In this document: positions 22,330 through 32,901 of the stretch, one piece after another | How positions within the stretch are numbered: the first letter of the stretch is position 1 | Layout of the letters: each line of letters begins with the position of its first letter | The notes under the pieces: generated by a model | What the model was told of the DNA's origin: nothing | The model's input: only the letters and a program-made list of their open reading frames with translations | Database searches by the model: none | Source: Sinotaia quadrata | Taxonomy: Eukaryota; Mollusca; Gastropoda; Architaenioglossa; Viviparidae | NCBI GenBank assembly: GCA_028829895.1 | Contig: CM054181.1 | Coordinates: 3,992,501-4,056,500, forward strand | Length of the DNA: 64,000 nt | Direction: 5' to 3' | Position numbers and translations under genes: made by a program

Positions 22330-22485
22330 CGCAGAGATTGATATATCTTTAAAAGTTCCAGGTGTTTAGGGCATTAAAATACAATAACTTCTACAGTTAG
22401 AAAAGTCATATCTTTAAAAGTTCCAGGTGTTTAGGGCATTAAATATACAATAACTTAGAAAATGAAAGTTAGAAAAGTCATATCT
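22330..22485. repeat. Direct duplication of about 75 bp
   Basis: Two copies share ATATCTTTAAAAGTTCCAGG and TGTTTAGGGCATTAAA. A GATA/GGTA-type microsatellite follows at about 22540-22586. Confidence 0.85.
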
Positions 22486-22714
22486 TCACGTGATTAAAAA
22501 ATATATATATATGTAGATTGACTTACTAACAAATAATTAGGTAGATAGATAGATAGATGGGTAGGTAGATAGATAGGTAGGTAGATACTGCCCAGTATCA
22601 CTTAAATTATATATCTAGTATTCAATAGAAATAGAAAACTTCTGGTCTGCAAAAAAGTAAAAAATATCTAACTGCCATCAAGGTAAAATGAAGTTCCTAT
22701 ATTTCCGCTATGTG

Positions 22715-23065
22715 ATGTGTTGATTTTAGTTGTTTTTTTCCGCTGTGTGACATTGTGATATATTGATTTTAGTTGATTTTACCGCTGTGTGACATTGTGA
22801 TGTGTTGATTTTAGTTGTTTTTTCCGCTGTGTGACATTGTGATATGTTGTTTTTACCGCTGTGTGACAGTATATATGTTGTTTTTTCCGCTGTGTGACAT
22901 TGTGATATGTTGTTTTTACCGCTGTGTGACATTGTGATATGTTGATTTTAGTTGATTTTACCGCTGTGTGACATTGTGATATGTTGATTTTAGTTGTTTT
23001 TTTCCGCTGTGTGACATTGTGATATGTTGTTTTTACCGCTGTGTGACAGTGTATATGTTGATTTT
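22715..23065. repeat. Variable-length minisatellite (CCGCTGTGTGACA), about 9 copies
   Basis: Units are CCGCTGTGTGACATTGTGAT plus ATGTTG with or without ATTTTAGTTG, so the length alternates between about 30 and 50 bp. The minus-strand frame here is repeat-derived. Confidence 0.92.
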
Positions 23066-23372
23066 ATTTCTAATGAAAAAGGGAATAACGTTTGCAATAC
23101 TGACAGTTGGAGAGAGATTAATTAATCAAACTTGAATGATCAATCTTTGAAAAAAAATTTTTTTATTCAAATTACATTATAGTATGTAATTTCCAAAAAA
23201 AGTATCAATACTTTAAAAAATGTAATTTTATTATTTTTAAAAATAAAAAGACGTTAATCTATTTTTTACAGTCATAATCCTTCATTTATTATATATCAGC
23301 TAGAATGTAATATGCAAACATACCAGATGTAAGTATTTCTTAAAGGATATCCACGAGAAATCTAAGCAAACA

Positions 23373-23486
23373 AATAACAATCTTAATTACATATGCAAAT
23401 GAGTGGCTATAAGTGATATTAAAACTATAAATAACAATCTTAATTACATATGCAAATGAGTGGCTATAAGTGATATTAAAACTATA
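23373..23486. repeat. 57-bp duplication carrying an octamer motif
   Basis: Two exact copies contain CATATGCAAATGAG (octamer ATGCAAAT), then TATAAG, then ACTATAAATA. They lie 1.2 kb upstream of the signal-peptide exon at 22169 (minus strand), where a promoter could be, but nothing shows that they act as one. Confidence 0.6.
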
Positions 23487-23489
23487 AAT

Positions 23490-24010
23490 ATCCCGACTGC
23501 AATCTTTACAAAGTTCAAACTCTTTAGAGGTTCCTGAATATCAAACCGACACAATGATGAATCGGTTAAATGGACAATGCAATTATTAATAATAATGAAA
23601 ATTCAAAACGATCTAGAAATACATGTACACTAAACCAAAACAACAAGAGCAGACGTTTTCACTACGTGATCTTAATTCATTTATCGGGAGCTTTCCGACC
23701 TAGCGTGGTGTCTTACCTGAATTATACAGTGATAATTATCAATGAAAGTTTAACAAAGAAGTGTAAAGCCTATTCGTATATAAAAAAAAACATAACTGAA
23801 TAGATATTTGCTCTTTACTGCATAATTTCCATGCATCAACAGGCTTATGTAGTTCATTGTTTATCTGTTATTGTTAATCATAAATGTATATTGCCATCAT
23901 GAAGACCATTCTTCACAACGTCAGCTCTCATAAGTGTTTATGTATTTTATGCAAACAAAATTTAAAGGTATTCATTTTGGGGGTCATAATTATTCACTGT
24001 ATATTGTCAC
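23490..24010. other. Intergenic, no gene recognised
   Basis: A plus-strand frame at 23570-23803 has no domain-like content. The rest is AT-rich and unique. Confidence 0.45.
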
Positions 24011-24394
24011 TGTGGCGGAGTAAATTTGCCTATTCCTATTTTTAAACTTTATAAATTGTTAAATTGTTGAAGTGACGCGATCTTGGGACTCCTGATGTTG
24101 GTATTTTGTAAGTGTCAGAGTTAAAGAAACACTCGAGTTGAGACTGTGCACATAGATTAAAGACACATTTGTCTTCTCTTTTAGTAAGAAGTTTTCCACC
24201 TTAGAAATATTGTGTGACGGTACATGTTTGTCTTTAATGTTGTGGAAGAGAGAAAACGTTTATAGCGCCTGCATATCCGCCAAGTGAGAGAGACGAATGG
24301 TGTCTTCTGGAGAATTGTTAATAACATAAATTAATATTCTCATCACCATAATTATTGTTAATTAATTAATAACAATAATCATAACCATTAACTA
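24011..24394 (+). mobile_element. Dispersed repeat A, short copy
   Basis: This matches the two ends of the copy at 45229-46717. The shared left part begins TGTGGCGGAGTAAATTTGCC. The shared right part has TTTAGTAAGAAGTTTTCCAC, ATAGCGCCTGCATATC and CAAGTGAGAGAGAC and ends ATTAACTA. About 1.1 kb present in the other copy is absent here. Short tail sequences are rich in TTAATTAATTAATA. The family is not identified; an LTR or a non-autonomous element would both fit. Confidence 0.7.
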
Positions 24395-24669
24395 GGTGGC
24401 GTTAATGTATAAGTAGTTACTCTAGCAGTTAGTTTTGTATAACTGATCAACTTTTACAACTTACATGACTTTACAATTGGCAAAACGCTACTTGTTGTTG
24501 ACTTCTCAAGGAGTTTGCTCAAACTGCCAACTTTCTAAAGCGCTAACCAAAGATTACTGTTGCACGTTGTGCTAACGTCACCGTTAACGTCACTGGAAAA
24601 CAGGGCGGCGTCATTCTGAAGATTGCTTTTTAAAAAAAAAGTAAAGCTAGAAGATCTAATTCGATTCTT

Positions 24670-24965
24670 TATTGATTAGTCAAACTATGACCTTGACAGT
24701 TCAAAGAGCGACCTTATTGAAAATACGACTTTATCATTCAAAGTATGACCTTGGCAGTTTAACTCTCAAAATATGACTTTAGCATTCAAAGTATGACCTT
24801 AGCAGTTCAAGAGAAATCTTAACATTCAAAATATGACCGTAGCATTTTAAGTAGGCCTATGACCTAAGCAGTTCAAGAGAAACCTTAACATTCAAAATAT
24901 GACCTTAGCAGGAGAATATGACCTTGGCTTAGCAGTTCAAGGGCAACCTCAACAGTTCAAAGAGT
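24670..24965. repeat. Diverged minisatellite (TATGACCTTAGCAGTTCAA)
   Basis: About seven irregular units combine ATGACCTTAGCAGTTCAA, GAGAAACCTTAACA and TTCAAAATATGACC. They are more diverged than most arrays in the window. Confidence 0.75.
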
Positions 24966-25249
24966 GTCACACTCGCCGTCTCACAAATGTGAAATCTCTC
25001 TATTAGAAGAAAAACTATATTATTTTAAGTTTTACTTGCAAAATGGTGTAAATAAAATTCAATAACTTTCTTGATTTTGGAACGTAATTTTCCAAAATGA
25101 TAAATACAATGTTTCAATCTCTTACTTTTTCACTTGTATCTTAATTTCTTTTTAATATAAATTATTACTCTAACTGGCTTGCATTTTTTAGTAGGGTGGG
25201 TGTATCTTTTTATTTAAAAAAAACAAAAACTGCCTCGTGAAGATGTTTA

Positions 25250-25500
25250 AAATTTCCTTTGGCTATAGAGTGATGAGGAAACTTTTAGTTTAATTTTTAA
25301 ATTTTGTTGGTAAGGGTTGAAGAAAATAGTTATTTTTTTTTAAAGTTCTGCTGGCTATTGGGTGATTAAAATATTTTAAATTTTTTAATGATGTCCTTTT
25401 AGCTATAGGGTAATGAAAATATCTTAAATTTAATTTTAAGTTCTGTTGGCTAAAGCTTGAAGAAAATATTTTTATTTTAAAATTATGTTGGCTACCTAAT
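25250..25500. repeat. Diverged 60-65-bp tandem repeat, about 4 copies
   Basis: Copies share TTCTGTTGGCTA(T/A)(A/G)GG followed by TGA(T/A)GAAAATA and a T-rich tail. Confidence 0.7.
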
Positions 25501-25619
25501 ATGTTTCGGCATAACAACCGACCATAGAGGTAAAATTTCTGTGTGAGAAATTGAGCAATGGACCAGAGCCATAGTCGAATCACAGAATGTAATGAAAATA
25601 GCCGAATCAATGGTTAATT

Positions 25620-26400
25620 ACTACATATTGTAAACAGTCTCAATGTAAGTGGATACTCGGAGCAAGAGTACAGCAACCTTTTAACCTATTCTGTATACAA
25701 GAGAAATCTCTGTGCTTCTTTTGTTTCTCATTCTCTCTAGTTTGCGCAAACACCGCTAGATTTATTGATTGTGGTCCCGCTAACGTCACCGGAAAGATAA
25801 ATGAGTGCGCATATCGACGTCATTTGAAGTTAGGTTAATTTAGTTTTTATTTCTTTAACAGCAATCAGCTGGAAGGAAATCTGAGATAAAGTCAAATCAT
25901 TCGGTGCTCTGTGCAGTAAATTTCAGTCAGAATCACAATACATATTTTAGTCAGTGTCATTAGTTGGGTGTGGAGAGTCACTTCCGGTTTTCCACTTATT
26001 TGCGCTAAATTAGAGTAGTGAAAGAGATTTAACGTTGTAGGGGGCGCTTCCGCGCTGAAATTATACAATGGTGACGATTAACAATCAAGGACTATTGAAA
26101 TGACGTCATCATATTCGATTATTGTGTGTACTGTGGTACTGCAAAGCAGGTACAAATGAGCATGTATTTTAAGTAGTGAAATTTTAACATTAAAATTGTT
26201 ATGCAAGACTGTGATAAATGGGTTTTGATGCTGGATGACGATATTAGTCACGCAGGGAATAATTAAAAGAAATTGATAGTAGGGGCCACATCAATATTCG
26301 GCTGACGTTAATATAGCAATGTTGCCTTAAGCACCCTTCTCATCTTAAATTAATTCAGTAGAACTTTAAAAAAAACACACACTGGTGGAACCGATTTTGA
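25620..26400. other. Intergenic, no gene; one CRE-like site
   Basis: The palindrome TGACGTCA occurs at about 26101. A segment near 25775 (GCTAACGTCACCGGAAAG) resembles one near 24570 (GCTAACGTCACCGTTAACG), hinting at a dispersed repeat. No coding sequence is visible. Confidence 0.4.
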
Positions 26401-26404
26401 TAAC

Positions 26405-26560
26405 AAGAAACTCTTAACCTTTTTACTTATAGAGGGCGTTTGTCGATTGCCCAACATATATTTAAACTCTTTACCTTTTGACTTTATAGGGGCGTTTGTC
26501 GATTGCCCAACATATATTTAAACTCTTTACCTTTTGGCTTTATAGGGGCGTTTGTCGATC
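26405..26560. repeat. 56-bp tandem repeat, about 2.7 copies
   Basis: The unit is AACTCTTTACCTTTTGACTT plus TATAGGGGCGTTTGTCGATT and GCCCAACATATATTTA. Confidence 0.92.
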
Positions 26561-26909
26561 TATCTAACTTACCTGATTACATAAGCACTGCCCAGCTTAT
26601 ATTTAACTGAAACAGCTATTACAGGTCAACTCTTAAAATTTAGAATTTTAGATCTATTCAATCACATGACTGGTCCTCTAGTAGGGATAGAACCCTATTG
26701 CAAATATACAAAGTTTTTATTTGCAAAGTATGGATACTGTGTAGCCTGACTCTTCATTACCTCGTGTTCATTTAAGAGACGAGAACATTTTCTTCTGAAG
26801 TAGCATTCCTATGTTACTATTGTAGGCCTGTGTCTGTTGTATTAATCACTGTTTGGGGCATTGTGTTTAATTTTTAGCAGTCATTGCTCTCAATCTACCA
26901 TTTGAAAAA

Positions 26910-27295
26910 AGTACACCCTAAAGTGACAGTTTTTTTTTTTATGTGTGTGTTTTGCGTAATAAAGCCACCAGTTAGGGTATAAGAAGTGACAGTTTTTTGT
27001 AAAGCCATCAGTTAGGCCGTTAGGGTATAAGAAGTGACTGTAGCACACGGTGTGACAGTTTAAAAAAAAACTTAATAACAAACGATTTGAGTTTTTTTTT
27101 AAAAATTTACTTATTAAAGTCACCAGTCAGCGGGGTGTTAGAAGAGTGAATGCAGCACACAATGTGGCATTTGTTTTTTGTTTTTATAAAAAATTATTAA
27201 AATCACCAGTTAGCAGGGTGTTAGAGGAGTGAATGAACACACGATGTGACATTAAAAAAACCCCAACTTATTAAAGTCACCATTTAGCAGGTATT
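26910..27295. repeat. About 70-bp minisatellite, diverged left half
   Basis: Units contain TTATTAAAGTCACCAGTTAG, CAGGGTGTTAGAGGAGTGAA and an A-rich tract. The array breaks at 27295 with GTATT and continues after an inserted solo LTR at 28792. Confidence 0.88.
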
Positions 27296-28791
27296 TGTTG
27301 GTACCCTGTAAGATGATGAAATACACAACAATTTGAGGTCAATCGCTCCATGGACTCGCTCAGCCCCCAGAAGGTCCTCACATATGAGGCGGACAAATGG
27401 ACGGACAGACAAGACACGATGATGGACATTTTTTTTTTTTTACATGAAATGAAGATGGTAAGAAATGACATGAGTCTGATGAAAAGTAATAAAATATTTA
27501 TATAAAAATAATTAAATAAATAAAGAAAATAAAAGCAACAATCAATTACAAAATCCACATAACACAATCCCTTAATGTCTATCAGAGAAAAGTTTAACCT
27601 TCCCCAGCTAGTTATGTTTTCCCTGAGCAAGTTCATATAGTTTCTTCTCAGTTCTCCAATATCAAAAGATTCCACAAAGTTCCCAATAGTTCACTATTGT
27701 TCCTACACAGTTCTCTAATTGTTCTCACACTCCTGGCCAAATGTACTATTTTCTTTTATCTTAGTTACACTTGTGCAGTCTAGTGTCCCACTGGCTGAGT
27801 CTATGTAGACTTCCCTTCCTAAGCGACGTAATATGGCATTCTTATGAAGTAACGACTGATATACTTCAGCAAACTGATGCCACCAACATGAAGCAATGCT
27901 ACCAAGATGCAAAGCCTGTGAAATCCTGCAATTTATTAATACAGCAATCAGAGGCTGCTAACATTAACTACATAGTGCTATTTAGAGAAAGGTTAATCAT
28001 TTTCTCTGAGCACAATCTCACTACCCTGAAAGGAACATAAATTAATTGTACATGGCAAATTATCATGATTACATTTTACATAAAATTATTAGTCACAAAA
28101 TTTTATAAATTGCAACTCTACCTTTGTTCAGTGAAACCAAGGATCCAAGTAATCTGTAACAATAGCAAATAGATTTCCTTAACTCATACGCTCTTTGTTT
28201 CAAGCCTTTTGACTTATCATTCAAACAGACTTTCAGATTTACACTACATCAAAATCTGGACTTCCGATAAACATGTCTTGTGTCTTTACTGGGGGAAAAA
28301 CACATAGCTTGGTTTACTCCCCTATGTAAAGGCTATTCAGTTGACCTAAAGGCAAGGCTGCACCCAAGCTTTCATTTGCACATGCTTCCAACTTCTTTCC
28401 AACCTATTGAACTCGCTTATGTCAAACAACTACCTCCCTTCCCTCTTTCATTCAGGCACACTTATGATCAAGGACATCTCTCACTATGCGTGTTTACTAT
28501 AATGGACTGGTCAGATTTCTGCTTGACCATGTTTTGCAACAAGGTCTGACTTGCTAGGGAAAAATACATTAATTGACTAACTTCTCTTTCACCCAGAAAA
28601 ACATCCGTCTTATGGGTGATGCAATAGCTACATCATATGTGTGAATATACTCTTATTAGACTCCCTTTTGCATCTAAGATTTTATTTACTAATTTCTTAT
28701 CTCTAAATTTTATTTTTTTCTATATTTCTTTTTTTAATTTTTTTTTATATTTATTGATGGGATCCTGGTGAGATTTATAAATATCCTGACA
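27296..28791. mobile_element. Probable solo LTR (second family) inserted in a minisatellite
   Basis: The insert starts TGTTGGTACCC and ends ATATCCTGACA, so it has TG...CA ends. It interrupts the 70-bp array exactly within AGCAGGGTGTTAGAG. The flanking 5-mers are GTATT (27291-27295) and GTGTT (28792-28796); array consensus is GTGTT, so this is a target-site duplication with one later change. Its 1,496 bp share no obvious identity with the 1,712-bp LTRs. Frames at 27277-27675, 27771-28040 and 28280-28549 have no recognisable domain. Orientation is undetermined; reading the minus strand, TTTATAAAT near 28775 could be a TATA box. Confidence 0.65.
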
Positions 28792-29480
28792 GTGTTAGAG
28801 GAGTGAATGAGCACACAATGTGGCATTAAAAAAAAAAACTTATTAAAGTCACCAGCTATCAGGGTGTGAGAGGAGTGAATGAGCACACAATGTGGCATTA
28901 AAAAAAAAAACTTATTAAAGTCACCAGCTATCAGGGTGAGAGGAGTGAATGAGCACACAATGTGGCATTAAAAAAAAAAACTTATTAAAGTCACCAGCTA
29001 TCAGGGTGAGAGGAGTGAATGAGCACACAATGTGGCATTAAAAAAAAAAAAACTTATTAAAGTCACCAGCTATCAGGGTGTGAGAGGAGTGAATGAGCAC
29101 ACAATGTGGCATTAAAAAAAAAACTTATTAAAGTCACCAGCTATCAGGGTGTGAGAGGAGTGAATGAGCACACAATGTGGCATTAAAAAAAAAACTTATT
29201 AAAGTCACCAGCTATCAGGGTGTGAGAGGAGTGAATGAGCACACAATGTGGCATTAAAAAAAAAAACTTATTAAAGTCACCAGCTATCAGGGTGTGAGAG
29301 GAGTGAATGCAGTACACTGAGTAACAGGGTGGTTTTTTTAATATTTTAAAAAACTTAATAAAGTCACCAATTAGTAGGGTGTTAAAGGATTGATTATAGC
29401 AAACGATGAGTTTTTTGGTTTTTTTTACTTATTAAAGTCACCAGTTGGAGGAGTGAATCCAGCACACGATGTGACAGATT
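28792..29480. repeat. About 71-bp minisatellite, homogeneous right half
   Basis: Roughly eight close copies contain GAGTGAATGAGCACACAATG, TGGCATTAAAAAAAAAA and CTTATTAAAGTCACCAGC; A-run lengths vary. The last two copies (29330-29480) are diverged. Confidence 0.94.
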
Positions 29481-29604
29481 TTAAAAATATTTTTTTAAGC
29501 AAACTCAGGCAGCATAAAAAGATTATATAATGCACTCAAATCCAAAGGGAAAATAACTACATAAAATCATTAAATACCCGTAATTTATACTAAATAAAAT
29601 TAGC

Positions 29605-29710
29605 TTTACAATGACAAATAAAAACAAACATTAGTTATAATGTTTAAATAAAAACAAACATTAGTTATAATGTTTACATAAAAACAAACATTAGTTATAA
29701 TGTTAAAAAA
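29605..29710. repeat. 30-bp tandem repeat, 3 copies
   Basis: The unit is ATAAAAACAAACATTAGTTA plus TAATGTTTA. Confidence 0.93.
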
Positions 29711-30540
29711 AAATGCCAGTTTAATTTTCACCCACTCAAACCCTGAGATGGAGTGAAAAATATTTCTTGCAAAGTTAATTAGTGGCGTTATAAGAATTTT
29801 ATTGAAAATTGTATTTATAAGACAGTAGGCTTTTGTGCAAAATATACATATTTATTACTGGAGGTCACGATAGATCTATTTCTTTGATTCTTTGGAAGCT
29901 GGTAATATAAGCTTGGGTTAAAAGTTTGTGATATTTTATGGTCTATTATTTTCTGATTGATATGATTATATTTTAATCAGTGTCACACGGTACAATTCAA
30001 AAGCTATTTTTTTTTGTTTATTATATTTACTATGTCATAAAGAACAATGCTAAAGCCATTTTCTTTGTGTGTGCACACTATTATTATATTTAAGCAGTGC
30101 CTTTTACCTGCATAGCATTGCTTTTTAATGCATTTTAAACTGATCAAGGATAGGCACTTTAGTGAATTTTTCATATTTTCATTATTAATATTATTCTCAG
30201 TAGTAGCAGTAAAGGCAAGTTATTTGTGTATGAATTCTATGCTCTACCTTGACAGAGGGTTGAATATTTCTAATCATATATAATATCCATTTTACCAATG
30301 ATGCTGTTAAGAATCCAGGTTATGTTGAATGCACTGTCAAACAGATTTTATATGTAAAAACACACAAATGTGTACACACATACAAAACAACAAACAAAAA
30401 TTATCATCAAGTTATCAATAAACACAAATGAATATCGAACTGGTACCATAAAGTCTTCAACAAGTTACAAAATGATACATAGTGACAGGAAAACGTAACA
30501 TTAACCCAATCTAATTATAAAATGCACTCATGGATAGTGA
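29711..30540. other. AT-rich intergenic, no gene
   Basis: Nothing recognised on either strand. Confidence 0.5.
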
Positions 30541-31061
30541 TCATATAAAGCCCAAACTAAGATAACAAAATACAATGATGGACACTGATTTGATGAAATA
30601 AAAACTTTAATCTGGTTATCAAAATAAATTTGTGAATACAAATACTGATTTGATGTCATAAAACTTCATATGAAAGAAATTCAAATTATCAAAATATACT
30701 GATGAACACCATGTTATACTAAAATATCCCTTAACTAAGTTGTACCTCAATACTTCTAAAATAAGTTATGATACCCCTTGTCTGAATAATTAAACACACT
30801 AATGAATACTGAGTTGATTAAAAAAAAAGTTAATTAAGTTACCAAATTTAATAAATTGGTAAACATCAAGTTAACACAATAAATCCCATAAAGATATCAA
30901 AATCAACATAGTCAAAAATGTCACTGAAGACATATGCATGCATTAATATATTATTATATGGTAACAGAGCACATTAGTGTATTATTTCATGGTGATGTAC
31001 TGTATTTATATGGTGACACAGTACGTTAATGTATTATTATATGGTAACAGAGCACATTAGT
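30541..31061. repeat. Diverged tandem repeats ending in a TATGGTAACAG array
   Basis: From 30541 loose 55-70-bp units recur (AAATACAATGATGGACACTG type). From about 30930 they become a regular array with TGTATTATTATATGGTAACA and GAGCACATTAG. The retrotransposon at 31062 interrupts it; it resumes at 39483. Confidence 0.8.
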
Positions 31062-32773
31062 TGTCACGAAACGGGAGGCTCGTTACAAGCCGACCCCGAG
31101 CTGAAGTCAGAGATGCAAGGGGTGAAGTCTATTTTTGGCCTGCTCCGGTGCACCTCCAAGAAAAGCCCGTGACGTATGCCAGTACTACGTTGCGTCAAGT
31201 TGTTACATAGACACACATGACATACTCCATTGATGTTTGGGTGGGGCCCAATTTATTAGTGTCATGCCAAGGAACGTTTTATTGGCGGTGTGTGTTGTGA
31301 GTGTGTATCATAAATGTGAATAAATGGACGAACAGACGAACGGTGCAAAACAATAGTACAAATTCTTTCGTCCCTCTCAAAAACTATGAATAACAAGAGA
31401 GTTGAAAGATGTTTAAATCAGGTTATTTATTTCCCGATTTAAAAGGGGCACTACTCTTTCGCACAGTGATTAATCATTCATTCAACTTTCCAATGTCATG
31501 CACTCTGTGGGAAATAAGGGGAGATGAAAATGATGAAATTCAAAATATAAAATAAAGATTAATTACACAATTCTTATGCGGCAAATGGGGCCGCTTTAAC
31601 AATAATTGACATGTAAAATAAGCATTTCTTTTAACATTAGAGTTCTTATTTTGCAAACGATATAATAGTGTTCATTTTCTTTGAGTCCTAGACTTAAGTA
31701 TGTGCGCGTTAGCCGTGCTAATGATTACTCACTATTAATGTCAGAGTTCCAAGGAGATGACGTAAGCTCACACGTCACTTATAAGCGGCACTTCAAAGTG
31801 AAGATCGACGCAATTGAGGCGTCGCGTTGCAGGTGAAGATTCTGCAGAATCTAGGCACCACTTTCAGATTATCGCTGGGGAGAAATCTGAAATTTAGCTG
31901 ACTGTTGTCAGCCTCGATAATTGTCGTGGAAACGGACACGCCAACGACGTTTAGCATTATCGGGTAGAGTCGTCCAGTGGGATGTGTCGTCGCATTACAT
32001 TGAGTGTAGAAATCCGGATATGTGTAAGAAATCTCGGTGCTAGCCTCCCAATAGCGGCATAGATCTGCCAAACCAACTCAGACAGGGGGGAGAACAAATT
32101 GGTCCCTCGTGTCGTTAACTGCATACAACCAGCGTCGCATGCATGGGTTTTTCTTGACAGTGAACTTTCCACTTTGCCAAAAGTTATACTGAGTAATTTT
32201 GCCTCGTTACTCAATATATGGCATCAGACGGATGGAAAACGGATGGAAAGAGATTATTGCAGCTTTCCTTTATGAAATCTCTGTACACGAGATAATTCAT
32301 ACGTGAAGTTAGACTGGCTTCAGACGAATCGACGTTTTCAACATTGAGAGTAAAGTCTTCATTTTGCCTCTTATATAGCCTTCACTGAAGGTTTCCAAAA
32401 CTTCCAGAAGCTATGCCGTGTGACATGATTTTTGCCTTGGATATATAGTGGTAATCGTGATGCACGGTTTTCTGTGGTTAATTCTAATGCGCACTGGCCA
32501 TTCCTCTTGTCAACAACATGTGGCCGTAGTGCGCAGTTGTCCCAATTTATTTAATATACATATTCTTCATAAACTAATATATATATTCAATATGATTATT
32601 GACACACACTGCGTCACGAACGTCTGTCTACTAAAGAGATCTTAGGTGACCGTTACTGGAAGTTACATGCTACATATGTAAATAACAAAACTCGGATTAC
32701 TTCAATTAGTTTTGTTAGCGGTTTTTTTTAAAATGAAATAAAATATAATTTCTGTCCCTCGTTTCCTGTGACA
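31062..32773 (-). repeat. 3' LTR of the gypsy-type element
   Basis: Ends are TGTCAC...GTGACA. Read on the minus strand it has a TATA box (CTATATAAG, about 32371-32379) and AATAAA at 31252-31257. Two overlapping short sense frames (32214-31957 and 32071-31793) are present in both LTRs, but an older solo LTR at 8018 does not keep them intact. Confidence 0.97.
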
Positions 32774-32786
32774 ACCCCCTTCTTAA
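32774..32786 (-). promoter_or_regulatory. Polypurine tract
   Basis: On the minus strand AAGAAGGGGGT abuts the 3' LTR. In LTR elements this tract primes plus-strand DNA synthesis. Confidence 0.75.
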
Positions 32787-32901
32787 AATTGATTGGAGCT
32801 CACAGAGTGGAAATCAAATAGGAACAAAAAAATTTTATTTCATACGATAGTCCCCACAGGAATTATATGCGCATCTGTGGAGAGACTATCCTCTCTCTTG
32901 T

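Noticed and set aside
31793..32214. Short overlapping frames in the LTRs as possible accessory genes
   Set aside because: They overlap each other in different frames, are broken in the older solo LTR, and have no recognisable content.
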